A stretch of 15,508 bases of DNA. Source: an uncultured Oscillospiraceae bacterium (lineage in GTDB: Bacteria; Bacillota; Clostridia; Oscillospirales; Oscillospiraceae). Of the stretch, positions 12,862 to 15,508 are shown in pieces. The stretch is taken from NCBI GenBank assembly GCA_910577805.1, contig CAJTOE010000044.1, forward strand, positions 1-15,508. Direction: 5' to 3'. The notes below the pieces were generated by a model, which worked only from the letters and a program-made list of their open reading frames with translations, ran no database searches and was not told the origin of the DNA. How positions within the stretch are numbered: position 1 is the stretch's first letter; each line of letters starts with the position of its first letter. The position numbers and the translations under genes are program-made.

Positions 12862-13920
12862 ATGATACGCAAGCTCTTTTCCGTCTTACTCGCCTTGTTT
12901 GCCTGCCTGCTGCTCATGGGCGCGGGAATGGAGGACCGCTCCGATTCCGCCCAGCTCGTAGCGGAGGAGGAGTTCCCCACTGCCGTGGCGGATACCCACC
13001 CTCTGATTATCGAGGACCAGAAGCTGCATCCGGACAACTCAAACGCGAATCAGACGGAAACTCAGCCTGGCGGACAGGAGCCTGGTCAGACCACACCGAG
13101 CGAGTCCCAGCAGCCGGAGGATGGCCAGCCTCCTGTAGAGAATGAGGATACGCCCCCCAGCACCCCCCAGCAGCCCAACACCGACAGCAGCCTTTTGGTG
13201 GACGGGAAACCCGTCTCTGCCTCGGTAAACAAGTCCAATCTGGACGGAACCACCTATGTAGCCCTGGCCCCCATGGTCCAGATGCTCAACGCCTCCGCAC
13301 AGGCCACCTGGAACGCCAGAACCGGCGTTACCGTCACCGCCCCCGGTCTTACCATGACCGCCAAAAGCGGCGACTCCTACGTGGTGGCCAACGGCCGTTA
13401 TCTCTATGTGCCAAACCAGGTACGTACCGTCAATGACCGGGTGGAGGTCCCCTTAAAGACTCTGACCACTGCGTTTGGTTACAGCCTCAACTGGAACGAG
13501 TCTACGGAGGTCATCAGCATCCAGGCCAGCGGGACGCCCATTCAGTCCGGCGACGAGTTCTATAATGCGGAGACCCTCTTCTGGCTGTCCCGCATCATCT
13601 ACGCGGAGAGCGGGAACCAGTCTCTGGAGGGCCGTATGGCCGTGGGCAACGTGGTAATGAACCGGGTAAAGAATCCGAAGTATCCCAACACTGTGGAGGG
13701 CGTGCTGGCCCAGAAGAATCAGTTTACCACCTACAACGGCGGAGCCTTAGCAAACCGGAAGCCCAACGAGGGCAGCGTGATCGCTGCCAAGCTGGTGATG
13801 GACGGGGGAGAGGTTCCCCAGGTAGCGGGGGCGCTGTACTTCGACTCGGCCAGCGGCAGCTGGGCCTCCCGGAACCGGACGTTTGCAGGACAAATCGGCA
13901 ACCATCGGTTCTATTATTAA
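12862..13920 (+). CDS. Secreted SleB-type cell wall hydrolase
   Basis: A 352-aa exported protein. Residues 1-22 form a signal peptide (MIRKLFSVLLALFAC then a hydrophobic run), probably cleaved near GAG-ME; Cys15 is not in a good lipobox. Residues 55-108 are a low-complexity Pro/Gln/Glu/Thr linker, likely a flexible wall spacer. Residues 108-222 resemble the copper-amine-oxidase N-terminal stalk domain (LLVDGKPVSASV, TYVALAPMVQML, VEVPLKTLTTAFG), which occurs in many Clostridial wall proteins. Residues 232-352 are a Hydrolase_2/SleB domain, with LSRIIYAESGNQSLEGRMAVGNVVMNRV; Glu249 of AESGNQ is the expected catalytic acid for cleavage of glycan strands. AAAGGAG lies 10 nt before the ATG. It stands alone with its own promoter and terminator. 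Spore-cortex lysis and vegetative wall turnover are both possible. Confidence 0.92.
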   Translation: MIRKLFSVLLALFACLLLMGAGMEDRSDSAQLVAEEEFPTAVADTHPLIIEDQKLHPDNSNANQTETQPGGQEPGQTTPSESQQPEDGQPPVENEDTPPSTPQQPNTDSSLLVDGKPVSASVNKSNLDGTTYVALAPMVQMLNASAQATWNARTGVTVTAPGLTMTAKSGDSYVVANGRYLYVPNQVRTVNDRVEVPLKTLTTAFGYSLNWNESTEVISIQASGTPIQSGDEFYNAETLFWLSRIIYAESGNQSLEGRMAVGNVVMNRVKNPKYPNTVEGVLAQKNQFTTYNGGALANRKPNEGSVIAAKLVMDGGEVPQVAGALYFDSASGSWASRNRTFAGQIGNHRFYY

Positions 13921-13940
13921 TGCACTAGGTTGAATATTGA

Positions 13941-13970
13941 AAAACCGGCGGAATCCTCCGCCGGTTTTTT
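13941..13970 (+). terminator. Terminator after the SleB-like gene
   Basis: AAAACCGGCGGA (13941-13952) pairs perfectly with TCCGCCGGTTTT (13957-13968) around ATCC and ends in six T. The A-run on the left means it could also work on the minus strand. Confidence 0.95.
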
Positions 13971-14039
13971 CATGTATTTTCCAGTAAAATTTCTCCGTTT
14001 GAAGGGAAAAAAGGGGTTTCCTTTTTGTATATTCATGTA

Positions 14040-14045
14040 TATAAT
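14040..14045 (+). promoter_or_regulatory. Possible -10 box of the nusB operon
   Basis: A consensus TATAAT lies 38 nt before the nusB start codon and 70 nt beyond the previous terminator. The sequence 17 bp upstream (TTTCCT, 14017-14022) is a poor -35 box, so the promoter is tentative, but one is needed here because a strong terminator precedes the gene. Confidence 0.5.
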
Positions 14046-14082
14046 AGATGGTGATAGAAAGGGACTTCGGAGGGAAAGAGAA

Positions 14083-14532
14083 ATGACGAGAAATAATGCC
14101 CGCGAGATCGCGGTACAGATGATCTTTGAGCTGACCTTCGGCAACCGCAGTGTAGAAGCGCTGCTGGAGGAGGAGTTCACCAAGGAGCGTTTTGCGGAAA
14201 TCGGGGAGGAGTGCGCCCTGTACGCGGAATTCCCCAACGCAAAGCAGGAGCGCTACATCAAGGAGCTGGTCCGGGGGGTGTACGCCCACGGGCCGGAGCT
14301 GGATACCTACATTGAGCGCTATGCGGTGGGCTGGGCGTTTGCCCGCATCCCGCGGATGGCCGCGTCCATTCTGCGCACCGCGATGTATGAGGTGCTGTAT
14401 ATGCAGGATATCCCCAATGCCGCCGCGCTCAATGAGGCGGTGGAGATTGCCAAAAAGTACGAGGACGACAAGACGGTCTCCTTCTTAAACGGCATCCTGG
14501 GGACCTTCAGCCGGACGGAGCTGCCAGAGTGA
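14083..14532 (+). CDS. nusB: Transcription antitermination factor NusB
   Basis: NusB binds boxA RNA with ribosomal protein S10 and prevents early termination in rRNA operons. The 149-aa all-alpha protein begins TRNNAREIAVQMIFELTFGN, the normal N-terminal helix with the AREIAVQ basic face. ARIPRMAASILRTAMYEVLYMQDIPNAAALNEAVEIAKKY and KTVSFLNGILGTF are the conserved C-terminal half. The ATG at 14083 is chosen because GGAGG (14069-14073) is 9 nt upstream; the open frame extends to 13930, but that part crosses a terminator. The stop codon overlaps the next start as GTGA. Confidence 0.96.
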   Translation: MTRNNAREIAVQMIFELTFGNRSVEALLEEEFTKERFAEIGEECALYAEFPNAKQERYIKELVRGVYAHGPELDTYIERYAVGWAFARIPRMAASILRTAMYEVLYMQDIPNAAALNEAVEIAKKYEDDKTVSFLNGILGTFSRTELPE

Positions 14533-15446
14533 AGGCGGTTTTGGGGCTGGATACCAGCAACTACACCACCTCCGCCGCCTGGTTCGACGGGGCGCAGGGG
14601 CACAACGAAGGCCGGCTTCTGGAGGTCCAGCCCGGACGACTGGGCCTGCGCCAGAGCGAGGCGCTGTTCCAGCATGTCAAACGCCTGCCAGAAATCGTGA
14701 AGGGCCTGGAGCAGCGGGAAATCCAGGCTGTAGGGGCCAGCACCCGCCCCCGCGAGGTGGAGGGGTCGTACATGCCCTGCTTTTTGGCGGGCGCTTCCTT
14801 TGGGGAGTCTATGGCCCATGTGCTGAACGTCCCGTTTTACGCGTTCTCCCACCAGCAGGGGCATCTGGCGGCGGCGGCGTGGTCCGCTGGGCGGCTGGAT
14901 TTGTTAGAGCAGCCTTTTTTGGCGTGGCACCTGTCCGGCGGCACGACAGAGCTTTTAAAGGTAGAGCCGGAGGGCTGTTCCGTCCGGGCGGAGATCATCG
15001 GCGGCGCCAGCGATTTATCCGCCGGTCAGCTGATCGACCGGGCGGGGGTGCTGCTGGGACTGGCCTTTCCCGCCGGAAAAGCCCTGGACGAGCTGGCACA
15101 GACGGAAATCCATTCCGATTGTTATGCTGTAAAGCTAAAAAACCTTACATTTTCTCTGTCCGGCATCGAGAATCAAATCAAAGAGCTTGCGGCCCGGCAA
15201 AAGCCGCCTGCGTATATTGCAAGCTTCACCTTGAATACCATTGCACAGGTGGTCCGGCGCGCCACCCAGGAGGCCCAGGCGCGTTGGCCCGGACTGCCGG
15301 TGCTATGCTCCGGCGGGGTCGCCTCCAACCGCCGCCTGCGGAGTGTGCTGACCCAAGCAGTGTTTGCACAGCCGCAGTTTTCCACCGATAACGCCATGGG
15401 GGCTGCGATTTTGACCCACCGGGCCAGGAAAGAAGAATTCGGATGA
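14529..15446 (+). CDS. TsaD/Kae1-family (peptidase M22-like) paralog
   Basis: A 305-aa ASKHA-fold protein related to TsaD, which makes the t6A base of tRNA; canonical TsaD is about 335-340 aa. It keeps the metal-site histidines in SHQQGH (H108, H112), the phosphate loop LSGGTTEL (136-143), the SGGVASNRRLR strand (261-271) and the final Asp of STDNAMGAA (D287). The N-terminal loop reads LDTSNYTTSAA rather than the ETSCDET of true TsaD, and the segment after it is shorter. This marks a paralog that Clostridia often carry next to nusB and xseA, from memory. Its reaction is not known to me; it should not be called the essential TsaD without checking for another copy. The GTG start at 14529 overlaps the nusB stop, with GGAG 8 nt upstream. 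Confidence 0.88.
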   Translation: MKAVLGLDTSNYTTSAAWFDGAQGHNEGRLLEVQPGRLGLRQSEALFQHVKRLPEIVKGLEQREIQAVGASTRPREVEGSYMPCFLAGASFGESMAHVLNVPFYAFSHQQGHLAAAAWSAGRLDLLEQPFLAWHLSGGTTELLKVEPEGCSVRAEIIGGASDLSAGQLIDRAGVLLGLAFPAGKALDELAQTEIHSDCYAVKLKNLTFSLSGIENQIKELAARQKPPAYIASFTLNTIAQVVRRATQEAQARWPGLPVLCSGGVASNRRLRSVLTQAVFAQPQFSTDNAMGAAILTHRARKEEFG

Positions 15447-15508
15447 CCTACACACCCACTCAATTAAATCAATATATCAAAGGCCGCATGGACACTGACC
15501 CCATTTTA
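15443..15508 (+). CDS. xseA: Exodeoxyribonuclease VII large subunit (partial, 5' end)
   Basis: Only 22 codons are present, reading MTYTPTQLNQYIKGRMDTDPIL, which match the usual XseA start (a TPxQLNxYIK motif before the OB-fold). XseA with XseB degrades single-stranded DNA. The ATG overlaps the stop codon of the TsaD-like gene as ATGA (15443-15446), so it is translationally coupled. The window ends at a codon boundary within the gene. Confidence 0.85.
   Translation, partial: MTYTPTQLNQYIKGRMDTDPIL

Overview
The window reads as chromosomal DNA of a GC-rich Firmicute of class Clostridia, most like Oscillospiraceae (the Flavonifractor/Oscillibacter/Lawsonibacter type). The grounds are a T-box leader, a YlmC/YmxH-type PRC-barrel protein, a SleB-like wall hydrolase, the gene order nusB - TsaD-like paralog - xseA, strong AGGAGG ribosome sites and frequent GTG starts. 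The assignment to family is inference; the class is fairly safe. The window is mainly core genome, with one short mobile repeat and one gene carrying a stop codon.

Layout. 1-410 (minus): a near-consensus promoter drives a tryptophan-type T-box leader (specifier UGG) with its terminator, leading into a gene of which only the first 12 codons (probably a signal peptide) are in the window. 407-1090 (minus): an unrecognised 227-aa protein whose stop codon lies inside the -35 box of the T-box promoter. 1208-6773 (plus): a compact run of ddl and murF (peptidoglycan precursor synthesis), a GNAT acetyltransferase, an ABC-F ATPase gene interrupted by an in-frame TAA, and a YdcF/DUF218 membrane-anchored protein. 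6798-8947 (plus): hisA-hisF-hisI-hisE, which covers the middle histidine steps but lacks hisH, hisG, hisB, hisC and hisD. 8969-10006: a Bax-inhibitor-1 family membrane protein and a YlmC/YmxH PRC-barrel protein, closed by a probably bidirectional terminator. 10045-10287 (minus): an 80-aa coiled-coil protein. 10357-12237 (plus): promoter, structured leader, rpsB (S2) and tsf (EF-Ts), closed by a strong terminator. 12304-12530: a MITE-like palindromic repeat, followed by AT-rich DNA. 12753-13970: a secreted SleB-type wall hydrolase with its own promoter, possible operator and terminator. 14040-15508: nusB, a short TsaD/Kae1-family paralog and the start of xseA, with translationally coupled junctions.

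How the parts work together. Ddl makes D-Ala-D-Ala and MurF adds it to the UDP-MurNAc-tripeptide, so their adjacency is functional. HisE and HisI carry out consecutive hydrolyses, HisA isomerises the product, and HisF (with HisH from elsewhere) closes the imidazole ring. S2 and EF-Ts form the classic rpsB-tsf translation operon. The signals most worth a second look are the nonsense codon in the ABC-F gene, the Trp T-box, the structured rpsB leader, the palindromic mobile repeat, the perfect 22-bp AT-rich palindrome inside hisA, and the TsaD-like paralog. I saw no clear sign of a wholly new multi-gene system.
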